This document shows positions 9,848 to 18,777 of a DNA stretch of 64,000 nt, in pieces (within the stretch, counting starts at the first letter, position 1; every line of letters begins with the position of its first letter). This DNA comes from Rheinheimera pacifica (lineage in GTDB: Bacteria; Pseudomonadota; Gammaproteobacteria; Enterobacterales; Alteromonadaceae). The position numbers and the translations under genes were made by a program. The notes below the pieces were generated by a model, which made no database searches, was not told the DNA's origin, and worked only from the letters and a program-made list of their open reading frames with translations. Location: the NCBI RefSeq assembly GCF_024809855.1, contig NZ_JANUEM010000008.1, forward strand, positions 62,001-126,000, written 5' to 3'.

Positions 9848-11443
9848 ATGTCAGCTTACCAAGATGCAATGCAACAAATCGCCCGGCTACGCCAACAAAA
9901 CGGCGAGGCCTGGAGTGCGATAAACCCTGAGTCTGCTGCCAGAATGCGGGCGCAGAACCGTTTTCATACCGGGCTGGATATTGCCAAATACACCGCCAGA
10001 ATTATGCGGGCCGATATGGCTGCCTATGATGCTGACAGCAGCCAGTACACCCAATCGCTGGGGTGCTGGCATGGTTTTGTTGGGCAACAAAAACTGATCG
10101 CCATTAAGAAACATTTCGGTACTACCAAACGTAAATACCTGTATTTGTCTGGCTGGATGATAGCGGCGCTGCGCTCTGAGTTTGGCCCGCTACCTGACCA
10201 GTCTATGCATGAGAAAACTGCCGTACCGGCGTTAATTGAAGAACTGTATACCTTTTTAAAACAGGCCGATGCGCGTGAGCTGGGTGGCTATTTCCGTGAG
10301 TTGGACGCGGCGAAGGCTGCCGGAGACAGCACTAAAGTTGCTGCCGTACAAAGCAAAATTGATAACTTTGAAACGCATGTAGTGCCGATTATTGCCGACA
10401 TTGATGCCGGTTTTGGTAATGAAGAAGCTACTTATTTGCTGGCAAAGAAAATGATAGAAGCCGGTGCCTGTGCTATTCAGATTGAAAACCAGGTGTCGGA
10501 CGAAAAACAATGCGGCCATCAGGACGGCAAAGTTACTGTACCGCATGCCGATTTTCTGGCAAAAATTAACGCTGTACGTTATGCCTTTTTAGAGCTGGGC
10601 GTGGATGACGGCATTATTGTTGCCCGGACCGACTCGTTAGGTGCCGGTTTAACTAAACAAATTGCTGTTACCAATAAACCCGGTGATTTGGGCGACTTAT
10701 ACAACAGCTTTTTAGACGGTGATGTAATTAACGGTGCTGACGATATTGCCAACGGTGATGTGGTGGTAAAAGCCAATGGCAGGCTGTTAAAACCCAAACG
10801 CTTAGCCAGCGGTTTATTCCAGTTTAAGCAGGGCAGTGGTGTGGATCGTGTGGTGCTGGATTGTATTACCTCACTGCAGCACGGTGCCGATTTACTGTGG
10901 ATTGAAACAGAAAAACCACATGTAGGACAGATAGCCGAGATGGTAAACCGCATTCGTGAAGTGGTGCCCAACGCCAAGCTGGTGTACAACAACAGCCCAA
11001 GCTTTAACTGGACATTAAACTTCCGCCAGCAGGTATTTGATGCCTGGAAAACTGCCGGTAAAGATGTGTCAGCTTATGACCGTGCTCTGCTAATGAGTGC
11101 CGATTACGACACAACCGAACTGGCACTGGAAGCCGATAACCGTATTCGCACCTTCCAGGCAGACGCAGCGCGGGAGGCCGGTATTTTCCATCACCTGATC
11201 ACCTTGCCAACTTACCATACTGCAGCCTTGTCTACCGACAACCTGGCGAAAGAGTACTTTGGTGCAGCCGGTATGCTGGGTTATGTTGCAGGGGTGCAGC
11301 GCCAGGAAATCCGCCAGGGCATTGCCTGTGTTAAACATCAGAATATGTCAGGCTCTGATGTGGGCGATGATCACAAAGAGTACTTCTCTGGTGAAGCGGC
11401 ACTAAAAGCTGGTGGTGCGCATAACACTATGAATCAGTTTTAA
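9848..11443 (+). CDS. aceA: Isocitrate lyase (long form)
   Basis: A 531-residue enzyme cleaving isocitrate into succinate and glyoxylate, the first step of the glyoxylate shunt. The active-site loop is present as DEKQCGHQDGKVTVP (catalytic Cys about 221). Substrate and Mg ligands are seen in YLSGWMIAA, PIIADIDAGFGNEEATY, IVARTDSLGAG and NNSPSFNW. At 531 residues it belongs to the longer subclass seen in Pseudomonas, not the 434-residue E. coli form. Shine-Dalgarno AGAGGA lies 8 nt before ATG 9848. It is transcribed away from the LysR gene. Confidence 0.96.
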   Translation: MSAYQDAMQQIARLRQQNGEAWSAINPESAARMRAQNRFHTGLDIAKYTARIMRADMAAYDADSSQYTQSLGCWHGFVGQQKLIAIKKHFGTTKRKYLYLSGWMIAALRSEFGPLPDQSMHEKTAVPALIEELYTFLKQADARELGGYFRELDAAKAAGDSTKVAAVQSKIDNFETHVVPIIADIDAGFGNEEATYLLAKKMIEAGACAIQIENQVSDEKQCGHQDGKVTVPHADFLAKINAVRYAFLELGVDDGIIVARTDSLGAGLTKQIAVTNKPGDLGDLYNSFLDGDVINGADDIANGDVVVKANGRLLKPKRLASGLFQFKQGSGVDRVVLDCITSLQHGADLLWIETEKPHVGQIAEMVNRIREVVPNAKLVYNNSPSFNWTLNFRQQVFDAWKTAGKDVSAYDRALLMSADYDTTELALEADNRIRTFQADAAREAGIFHHLITLPTYHTAALSTDNLAKEYFGAAGMLGYVAGVQRQEIRQGIACVKHQNMSGSDVGDDHKEYFSGEAALKAGGAHNTMNQF

Positions 11444-11481
11444 GTTAGTTTTACGCTACGTGGTCAGGTAACTGACAGTTT

Positions 11482-11506
11482 GGGCAGCCATTGGTTGCCC
11501 TTTTTT
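11482..11506 (+). terminator. Terminator after aceA
   Basis: GGGCA ... TGCCC hairpin with an inner CCA-TTGG stretch, followed by TTTTTTATA, 38 nt after the aceA stop. Confidence 0.85.
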
Positions 11507-11631
11507 ATACTCTTATGTACAGTTTATGAGACTTAGTTTACTGTCACGGTAAAGTTTTTTCTTTGCCCCGATTGCAAGGCATTGTATAAAGGCTATACCG
11601 CTATCTTTCTGTTTTTGCTTAATCATTACCA

Positions 11632-12519
11632 ATGAAGTATGTATTTGATGAATTTGAACTTGATAGCACGGCTTTTACTGTCAGGGCAAAGCATCAGCTT
11701 GCTGAAATAGAGCCCCGCTCAGTTGAGCTGATATCTTATCTAATCCAGACCTGGCCTGATTACTGCGGCGCTCAACAATTACTAGATGCTTTATGGCCGG
11801 ATACGGTGGTATCAGCATGGTCGTTATCCCGTTTAGTGTCTGACAGCCGTAAAGCTTTCAGGCAATTTGGCTATCAGGGGCCTGTGATACAAACAATGCA
11901 CGGTAAAGGGTACAGGTTGGCGCCTGAGCTGGCAGCAAAGTTGCGTTCTTGTCACAATATAAAAAATATAGATGCAGATACCAGAGGCTCTCTCCTTTCC
12001 CGCCGGAAATGGGGTGTTGCCGGTATTATGTTTATGCTGGCATTCGGTGTGAGCTCATTAGTGTTATTTACGCAGCACGATGACAGTGTTCCCGTGCAGG
12101 CTGAATTTGGCAGGTCTGAACCTGCAAATACTGTTGGCCGGGTACTGTGGGTTGATGATCACCCTGGCAATAATAGCTCTGAGGTGGCTTATCTTAAGCA
12201 GAACAACATTGCGGTATATCTGGCGACTAATACTGAGGATGCATTGGTGTTGTTGTCTTTATATCAGTATGACGCTGTAATTTCTGATATGGGGCGTGAT
12301 AACGATCCTCTGGCGGGTTTAAAATTATTGCAAAGAATGCGACAGAAACAGATCGAAACAGCCTTTATCGTTTACACCATGCTTTCTGAACACAGTAAGC
12401 CGGATGTTCTTAAAGCCCATAGTGCACATGGTAGTGTGTCAAAACCACAAGAGCTTTACCAACTCCTCTGGCCTCTGTTATTTGAAAAAGATTATGAGGA
12501 AGTCTATTTAAACTATTGA
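11632..12519 (+). CDS. Winged-helix / transmembrane / receiver-domain regulator
   Basis: A 295-residue protein. Residues 1-100 are an OmpR/ToxR/CadC-type winged helix (FDEFELDSTAFTV, LLDALWPDTVVSAWSLSRLVSDSRKAF, IQTMHGKGYRL). Residues about 127-146 are one hydrophobic helix after a basic SRRK, predicting a cytoplasmic N-terminus. Residues about 170-285 are a CheY-like receiver with every key residue: DD 175-176, phospho-acceptor Asp 219 (VISDMGR), Thr 249, Lys 271 (SKP). The order is unusual and places the receiver on the wrong side of the membrane if the helix really spans it. The lipoprotein gene 134 nt downstream may be its target. Confidence 0.8.
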   Translation: MKYVFDEFELDSTAFTVRAKHQLAEIEPRSVELISYLIQTWPDYCGAQQLLDALWPDTVVSAWSLSRLVSDSRKAFRQFGYQGPVIQTMHGKGYRLAPELAAKLRSCHNIKNIDADTRGSLLSRRKWGVAGIMFMLAFGVSSLVLFTQHDDSVPVQAEFGRSEPANTVGRVLWVDDHPGNNSSEVAYLKQNNIAVYLATNTEDALVLLSLYQYDAVISDMGRDNDPLAGLKLLQRMRQKQIETAFIVYTMLSEHSKPDVLKAHSAHGSVSKPQELYQLLWPLLFEKDYEEVYLNY

Positions 12520-12653
12520 TATTTATAAATTCAAAAGAAATCACAATTAAAAATCTTCGGTAGTATTCTTACTTTTTTTATTCTTCGTATACTTGAAAAT
12601 GAACTGTGGCTGAATGCCCGGGATGTTGATGTACAAACAGAGGAATGTGAAGT

Positions 12654-15320
12654 ATGGAAATATTGCAAAAGAAGATACTTGTTGTTGCAGCATCGGCATT
12701 GATGCTCTGTGCCTGTGGCTCAGATGACGATGATGCAGTAGCGGACGCAGGTGCAAATTTTAACCTTAAAGAGCGGCGTACGGTTGTTGTCAGTGGCGCG
12801 AAAGCCAGTGGTGAAGGGGATGTTACTGTAAACTGGAGCCAGGTATCCGGGCCAGCGTTAGTGTTATCGGGCAGCGATACATTAACTCCTACGGTAACAG
12901 CTCCCTCTGTTGATGCAGATGCGCAAGCCGTATTGCGTTTAACTGTAACAGACTCAAAAGGCCAGACAGCAACCGACGAAGTTACTGTAGCGCTGATAAA
13001 CAATACCCCGCCGCAAATTAGCGCAACGTTTACTCCTATAGCTGAAAAAAGCGCAGCGACCTTAACAGCAACCATTACTGATGATGACGAAGTAGCTGCG
13101 ATAAGCTGGCTGCAAACGGCAGGTCCGTCGGTGACGCTAACTGGAGCCGACAGTACAGAAATCAGCTTTACTGCCCCCGCAGTAACGGTGGCAACTACGC
13201 TGACATTTACAATAACTGCAACGGATGACGATAATGATACATCCCAGGCCGAAACCAGTGTGACAGTAGAACCTAATTTGCTGGCTTTTGCACTGGATGG
13301 TACGGTAAGCGGTGCGTCGTTTAACGGTGGGGCTGTTGTTATTTCAGGAGCTGCTGAGCCAGTAACGGTTACGGTAGGGGATAATGGCAGTTTCAGCGCA
13401 GAGCTTAATCTGGACGATGACCTGCTGGATACCGTTGTGTCTGTACAGGTTACATCGGCGACTAATTCTGCCCTGCGTTACAGTGCAATATACAGTGGTT
13501 TTGCTGATGCAGAACCCATTGTCGCCAGCTCTGCCAAAAGTAAATCCGCTGCCGATAAAGTAAAGGCACAGGCTGATGGTAGTAATGTTGTATCGGTAAA
13601 TGCCGTATCGACAGCGCTTTATGCCTTACTGGTTAGTGCGAACAACGGTGCGGCGCCGGCTAATATTGAACAACTGGTCTTTACTGAAAAATCAGTGGAT
13701 GCTCAGGCGCTGGTAGAAGCTGCGGCAGTAATAAAAATCTTTACTGATAACCCTGCACTAGCCCTGCCGGAAGGTGTTACCAATTTGACCGGTTTGCTGA
13801 TAAATGTTGCCGCTTATAATCAGGTGGTTGAGCGGATTAACGCCGATAGCCCTGAGCTTATAGCGCAGACTATTACAGCTATCGCCGAAGATCCTGTCTT
13901 AACACCGCCACTGGCAACCGGCGCAGTGCCTTCGTTGTATTTCCAGACTCCGCGTGCTGCCACAGGCTTTGTTACCCGCTCTGGCGAGCGCTGGCAATTT
14001 GACAGTGACGGTAAAGGAAGCCGGACGACAACGACAGGTAGCTATGTTTATAACTGGACACTCAACAACGGTAAGATTGACGTTGCTTATACCAACCCGG
14101 TTATTTCTGTAAGTTTTGAAATGCCGGTTGTCGGGCTCGCCGGGTTAAGCCAACAGCAGGTAAACGCGTTGCTGGCTGACAATTATAATCAGGTTGAGGT
14201 AAGGCGTAGCGCTTCTGGTTCAGTGTTAACCCGCACTACGCAAGGGCAGGCGCTTGATACTTACCGGATAGTCAGTCAGAGTGCGGAAAGTATTCAGCCC
14301 TTAAATACCAGCGAGGGGCTCATTACCGCCCCGGGCACCGTGCGTGAAAGCATAGGCAATATTATGATGCGTAAAGTTGTCAGTGCTTCAGCCTCAACAT
14401 TCACTGCAGAGACTATGCCTGGTGTCTGGGCGATGAACTCTTACTTCAGTAAAATGTTTGCCAATGGCACCGGAACAGACTTTTATCTGGATCCATTGCA
14501 ATTTAATGCCGATGGCAGCGGGGTAGGCCTGGATACTGAACGTACATTTGACTGGAGTATTGCCAACGGGCAACTGACACTGAACTTTGCCGATGGTACA
14601 AGCCTGGTTAAACAAATTCTTGATCAGTCCGGTACAGATTTTTCAGTGTTTACTATTGCTTATAATGCAGCAGGTGCACTGATTGGTTCTCGTGCTGACT
14701 ATGGTTTTAAAGTTGACGAAACTGCCAGTTTTGCTACTACAGCATTTGTTAACCCAGCAGGTAAATACTGGCAAACTACGATAAACCAGTGGACCTTTAA
14801 CAGCTGGGTTGATGGTCGCCTGGTGTTTTGCAGTGGCAATGATACCAATGAGCAAGGCGGATGCAATTTTGGCAGCAATTATTTTGGCTGGCAGTTTGAT
14901 AGTAATGCTACCGGCTGGCAGGCTGGCAGTTACCTTGACTTACCACCGGCATTTGAGCGTGCCTATACTGCTAACGAAGCGTTAAGTTGGGAACTTAAAG
15001 ACGATGCCACGCTGAGCTTTAATTATGCGGTATGTAACTTTGATGCACAGCAGTCATGCCGGCTACGTGAGTGGCAGTTACTGAAGGTAGAGCAGGGCTT
15101 GCTTGGCACCAGGATATACGTCATTGAGGAAGACTTTATCCGTTTTGACCAGCAAAGTGACTTTGGCTTGTGGATTGGCACCAGAATGAATATTTATGAA
15201 CAACTGGATTTTGACTACTGGAACAACAGCCTGGCAACGGTTAGTGCGGCTGCGGTAAAAACAAAAGTTGCAGAGCGCAAGGTACTTTACCCTGGCAGGC
15301 AACCAGACACTGTGAAGTAA
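12654..15320 (+). CDS. Large lipoprotein with Ig/PKD-like domains
   Basis: 888 residues. A signal peptide with lipobox LCAC (Cys about 21) is followed by an acidic GSDDDD linker, so it is anchored in the envelope. Residues about 35-205 hold two PKD/cadherin-like beta domains (VTVNWSQVSGPALVLSG, then AISWLQTAGPSVTLTG), the pattern common in surface proteins. The remaining 680 residues include repeated modules beginning W-x-F-D/N-x-DGxGxx (RWQFDSDGKGSRTTT, DPLQFNADGSGVGLD), perhaps sensor or adhesion units. A Shine-Dalgarno (GAGGAATG) precedes ATG 12654. Function unknown; it follows the membrane regulator gene. Confidence 0.7.
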   Translation: MEILQKKILVVAASALMLCACGSDDDDAVADAGANFNLKERRTVVVSGAKASGEGDVTVNWSQVSGPALVLSGSDTLTPTVTAPSVDADAQAVLRLTVTDSKGQTATDEVTVALINNTPPQISATFTPIAEKSAATLTATITDDDEVAAISWLQTAGPSVTLTGADSTEISFTAPAVTVATTLTFTITATDDDNDTSQAETSVTVEPNLLAFALDGTVSGASFNGGAVVISGAAEPVTVTVGDNGSFSAELNLDDDLLDTVVSVQVTSATNSALRYSAIYSGFADAEPIVASSAKSKSAADKVKAQADGSNVVSVNAVSTALYALLVSANNGAAPANIEQLVFTEKSVDAQALVEAAAVIKIFTDNPALALPEGVTNLTGLLINVAAYNQVVERINADSPELIAQTITAIAEDPVLTPPLATGAVPSLYFQTPRAATGFVTRSGERWQFDSDGKGSRTTTTGSYVYNWTLNNGKIDVAYTNPVISVSFEMPVVGLAGLSQQQVNALLADNYNQVEVRRSASGSVLTRTTQGQALDTYRIVSQSAESIQPLNTSEGLITAPGTVRESIGNIMMRKVVSASASTFTAETMPGVWAMNSYFSKMFANGTGTDFYLDPLQFNADGSGVGLDTERTFDWSIANGQLTLNFADGTSLVKQILDQSGTDFSVFTIAYNAAGALIGSRADYGFKVDETASFATTAFVNPAGKYWQTTINQWTFNSWVDGRLVFCSGNDTNEQGGCNFGSNYFGWQFDSNATGWQAGSYLDLPPAFERAYTANEALSWELKDDATLSFNYAVCNFDAQQSCRLREWQLLKVEQGLLGTRIYVIEEDFIRFDQQSDFGLWIGTRMNIYEQLDFDYWNNSLATVSAAAVKTKVAERKVLYPGRQPDTVK

Positions 15321-15326
15321 TTTGGA

Positions 15327-15350
15327 CAACGCCAGCGCAAGCTGGCGTTG
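15327..15350. terminator. Shared bidirectional terminator
   Basis: Perfect hairpin CAACGCCAGC-GCAA-GCTGGCGTTG between two convergent genes (stops at 15320 and 15361). Confidence 0.8.
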
Positions 15351-15360
15351 CTTTAAGTGC

Positions 15361-18126
15361 TCAGTAGCGCTGCTTTACGTAGCTAACTACATCCTGATAC
15401 TTGTCCTGCACCAAACGAATATATTCATTAATTACTGCCCAGTCACTTTCTTCTGCTGCTTTTTCCAGTTTTAATGCCTCGTCGGCCAGACCCAGTGCAC
15501 CCACACTTTTAGCGACTGACTTAAACTGATGTGCTAACGAGCGCACGGTACTACGATCCTGATTTTGCACTGCAATGGCCATATTGCTGAGCAGCTCAGC
15601 GCCATGCTTTACAAAGTAGTTCAGGTATTCTTCGTGCTTGGCTGGATTATTACCCAGAAAATTGGCAATAGTGGTAAAGCATATCGGCGAATTGTTCTGG
15701 TTGTTTTCCGTGGTTGAGCTATGCGTTTTCTTCTGTTCCGCTGTATGCGGTAGCCAGCGCGTTAGCATGGTTTCCAGCGTAGCCAGTTCAATAGGCTTGG
15801 TGATGTAGCCGTCCATGCCTACGCTCAGGCATTTTTGCTCTTCACCTTTAAGGGCATTAGCAGTTACCGCAACAATACGGGTAAACTCTGCGCCCTCACT
15901 TAAGTGCAGGCTTTCTTTGCGAATAGCACTGGTAAGATCGTAGCCACTCATATTGGGCATATGCAAGTCTGTCAGCAGCAGCGGGTAGTGATACCGGCGC
16001 CATTTTTCCAGTGCTATGGCGCCGTCATCGGCTACTTCCACTGCATAACCCAGCGCATTTAACTGATCAACAATTACGCGCTGGTTCATTACGTTATCTT
16101 CAGCCAGTAATACCAGCCGGCGCTGTTTACGGGCCTCTTCTATTGGCGGCACCAAACGGCTGGGTTGTGGTGCGGCACTGGTATAAACAGGTTTGGTTTT
16201 GCGCTTTGCCGCTATTAATACGGCGTCAAATAAATGGCTACGGCATATTGGTGAGCTGTGCAGATAGTAAACCCTGTCGGTGCTGCACTCTGACAATTCA
16301 ATCTGATTGGTGATCACGACAAACTGCACCTGATTCATCGTGGGCAACTGTAGCAGTTGCTCTATTTCATTCGCCGGGATTTGCTCATAAGTGGCGTCCA
16401 GCACCCACACTGCGGCTTGCTTCGGTGGTAATGGCTGCTGAGCCTGTGCTTTTTGTAGCAGAGTGTCAAAATGGGTGGCAACATCAAGTTCGGCACCGGT
16501 GTAGCTCAGATAATTATGCAAATGTGCCATGTTATGTTCGTCAGTACTGAACAGGCACACATAAATATCACGTAGCAGTTCTTTATCCAGATATTGAATT
16601 TCATCTGAGCGGCGCATGGGTATGCGCACAATAAACTCTGTGCCCTGATCTACCTGGCTGTTAACACTGATATCTCCGTACATCAGTGTGGTTAAGCGCT
16701 GGCAAATAGATAAACCTAGGCCTGTGCCACCAAACTTACGGGTAATGGAACCCTCAGCCTGGTTAAATGGCTGAAAAACGTAGTTAATTTGGCGCTGTGT
16801 CATGCCTTTGCCGTTATCCGTGACACTAAACTGGATCTGGCTGAAATCCATGTTCTCTTCCAGCAGCTCAGCTTTAATCATAACCAACCCGGTTTTCTCC
16901 GGTGTGGTCTGGGTAAACTTAATCGCGTTACCGGCCAGGTTATACAAAATTTGCCGCAACCGCACCGGGTCGCCAATCAGGCCATCCGGAATGCGGGGGT
17001 CAATAAAAAGTTTCAGATCAATTTGTCGCTGGTGTGCCACCGATACCAAAATGCGGCCAACGGCTTCAATAATATCCACCAGCGACAATGGTATGGTTTC
17101 CAGTTGCAGTTTACCGGCTTCAATTTTCGAAAAGTCGAGAATATCGTCCAGAATACGCAGCAATGAGAATGATGATTCGCGTACTGTGTCTGTCATGCGA
17201 AACTGCGAGGTAGATAGCTGGGTTTTGCGCAGTAAATCAATAGTGCCAATGATGCCATTCATCGGTGTGCGAATTTCATGGCTCATGGTAGCAAGAAAGG
17301 TAGATTTAGCTTCGTTGGCTTTTTCTGCTGTTATTTTGGCCGTTTCCAGTGCCTCGGTGCGCTCTTTAATACGGCTTTCTACTTCCTGCTTCAGATTTTT
17401 AATGTTTTGCTCCGATGCGGCCAGGGTTTCCTGCGTATGTTCTATCCGGCGGAACAGCTGGTTAATATAGCTACCTAGCGTGCCATAGCTGTCTTGGGGG
17501 TGGCTGTCAACGCTGCTGTTATATTGATCTTTATCCAGCGCCTGGCGGGTACCTGCTAATAAAGGTTTAATACGGCGGCTGAAAAAGCCTGAAATAGTGG
17601 CCGCAAACACTGCACTTAACACCAGCGCGAATATTAAACTTACGCCAAAAGCAGCAAAAAAAGGCCAGCTTGGGCGCAGTTTTAACTGCTGTACATAAAC
17701 CAAAATAGCAGTTTGCTGCTGCGGTAAATTAATCAACTGATTAACGATCAGATAATTATCCTGCTGTTGGGCACTGTCCTGCCATACCGGCTGGGGAACA
17801 AAGCCCTGCACATTGCTGGTATTGGCTATCAGTTCAGTTTGTTGGTTAGGCAATGTCCGGTAAACATAAAGCGCGCGCTCGCTGTTGCCATCACGGGTTT
17901 GAAACAACATTTGCTCAGTAGCGGCGGTATTGTTTTCTGCCAGCAGTGGCTGTAAAACACGGCTTAGCAGGCGGCTGTCGGCTGTTAGCCGGTTTAGTTG
18001 TTGTTCATTTAAGCCCGGCTCAGGTTGGTTTAGCCAGGCAAACAGCGCGGCCTGAGCAAATAAAATCAGCAGAGACAGTAAAGTCAGGCGCTTAAAAATC
18101 GGTTTACTAAACGACGTATTTTCCAT
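15361..18126 (-). CDS. Hybrid sensor histidine kinase with receiver and HPt domains
   Basis: 921 residues. TM1 is near 12-30, a periplasmic sensor about 31-150, TM2 about 155-178, then a linker and coiled coil. HisKA carries the phospho-acceptor His in [13 protein letters not shown]. The ATPase has N-box GNAIKFTQ, G1 DNGKGM and G2 [11 protein letters not shown] degenerate receiver-like stretch follows, then a full receiver ([11 protein letters not shown], Asp in [12 protein letters not shown], Lys in ITKP) and a C-terminal HPt with His in [13 protein letters not shown]. This is the ArcB/BarA-style phosphorelay layout, but the sensor domain is not recognisable, so no specific name is given. 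The final phosphate acceptor is not encoded beside it. Confidence 0.9.
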   Translation of the reverse strand: MENTSFSKPIFKRLTLLSLLILFAQAALFAWLNQPEPGLNEQQLNRLTADSRLLSRVLQPLLAENNTAATEQMLFQTRDGNSERALYVYRTLPNQQTELIANTSNVQGFVPQPVWQDSAQQQDNYLIVNQLINLPQQQTAILVYVQQLKLRPSWPFFAAFGVSLIFALVLSAVFAATISGFFSRRIKPLLAGTRQALDKDQYNSSVDSHPQDSYGTLGSYINQLFRRIEHTQETLAASEQNIKNLKQEVESRIKERTEALETAKITAEKANEAKSTFLATMSHEIRTPMNGIIGTIDLLRKTQLSTSQFRMTDTVRESSFSLLRILDDILDFSKIEAGKLQLETIPLSLVDIIEAVGRILVSVAHQRQIDLKLFIDPRIPDGLIGDPVRLRQILYNLAGNAIKFTQTTPEKTGLVMIKAELLEENMDFSQIQFSVTDNGKGMTQRQINYVFQPFNQAEGSITRKFGGTGLGLSICQRLTTLMYGDISVNSQVDQGTEFIVRIPMRRSDEIQYLDKELLRDIYVCLFSTDEHNMAHLHNYLSYTGAELDVATHFDTLLQKAQAQQPLPPKQAAVWVLDATYEQIPANEIEQLLQLPTMNQVQFVVITNQIELSECSTDRVYYLHSSPICRSHLFDAVLIAAKRKTKPVYTSAAPQPSRLVPPIEEARKQRRLVLLAEDNVMNQRVIVDQLNALGYAVEVADDGAIALEKWRRYHYPLLLTDLHMPNMSGYDLTSAIRKESLHLSEGAEFTRIVAVTANALKGEEQKCLSVGMDGYITKPIELATLETMLTRWLPHTAEQKKTHSSTTENNQNNSPICFTTIANFLGNNPAKHEEYLNYFVKHGAELLSNMAIAVQNQDRSTVRSLAHQFKSVAKSVGALGLADEALKLEKAAEESDWAVINEYIRLVQDKYQDVVSYVKQRY

Positions 18127-18285
18127 TAGTTATCCAATATTTTGCTGCCAGCTTAGCAGACTTTATGCAGTGGCTGGCATTTTAACAACTTTTTGTAATT
18201 TAGGTAGCCAGCCCTGCTTTTTGCTGTTTATTTTAGCGGGTTGTACAACTAATAGGCTAACGCACCGGCAGCATTAAAATATCTG

Positions 18286-18314
18286 TTGACTTAAGATCGT
18301 AAAATCCGTTTAAT
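18286..18314 (+). promoter_or_regulatory. sigma70 promoter of the tRNA cluster
   Basis: TTGACT (18286-18291), a 17-bp spacer, and TTTAAT (18309-18314), followed by a GC-rich stretch ACGACCCGCG before the first tRNA. A GC-rich discriminator is typical of stringently controlled stable-RNA promoters. Confidence 0.7.
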
Positions 18315-18326
18315 ACGACCCGCGTT

Positions 18327-18402
18327 GCCCAGATAGCTCAGTCGGTAGAGCAGCGGATTGAAAATCCGCGTGTCCCTGGTTCGATTCCGGGTCTGGGCAC
18401 CA
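18327..18402 (+). tRNA. tRNA-Phe (GAA), copy 1
   Basis: A 76-nt cloverleaf with acceptor GCCCAGA/TCTGGGC, D-loop AGCTCAGTCGGTAGAG, anticodon GAA within GGATTGAAAATCCG, T-arm GGTTCGATTCC and an encoded CCA end. Identical to the copy at 18563-18638. Confidence 0.97.
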
Positions 18403-18467
18403 TCAGTTTTAGGTGCTCAAGTTGTATTAAAGTAACAGTGTTATTTAACTTGTGTCACGTTGTCGCA

Positions 18468-18543
<76 letters not shown>

Positions 18544-18562
18544 TTTTGCGTCAACCAGTTTG

Positions 18563-18638
18563 GCCCAGATAGCTCAGTCGGTAGAGCAGCGGATTGAAAA
18601 TCCGCGTGTCCCTGGTTCGATTCCGGGTCTGGGCACCA
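18563..18638 (+). tRNA. tRNA-Phe (GAA), copy 2
   Basis: Identical over all 76 nt to the first tRNA-Phe. It is the last gene of the cluster and is followed by a terminator. Confidence 0.97.
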
Positions 18639-18646
18639 TCCTTAAA

Positions 18647-18674
18647 AACCCTAACCACCCGGTTAGGGTTTTTT
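18647..18674 (+). terminator. Terminator of the tRNA operon
   Basis: AACCCTAACC-loop-GGTTAGGGTT followed by TTTT, starting 9 nt after the last tRNA. Confidence 0.88.
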
Positions 18675-18777
18675 CGTTTAATAGTGCCTAAAATCTGTTG
18701 AGCTGAAATAGGCAAACACCGGCTTCTTTGTTAAGCTCTGGCGGGTTATAACAACAAGAATCAGGGAGTTCCTCACG

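Noticed and set aside
15361..18126. Naming the hybrid kinase BarA or ArcB
   Set aside because: Domain order is shared, but the sensor region and N-terminus do not match either protein well enough.
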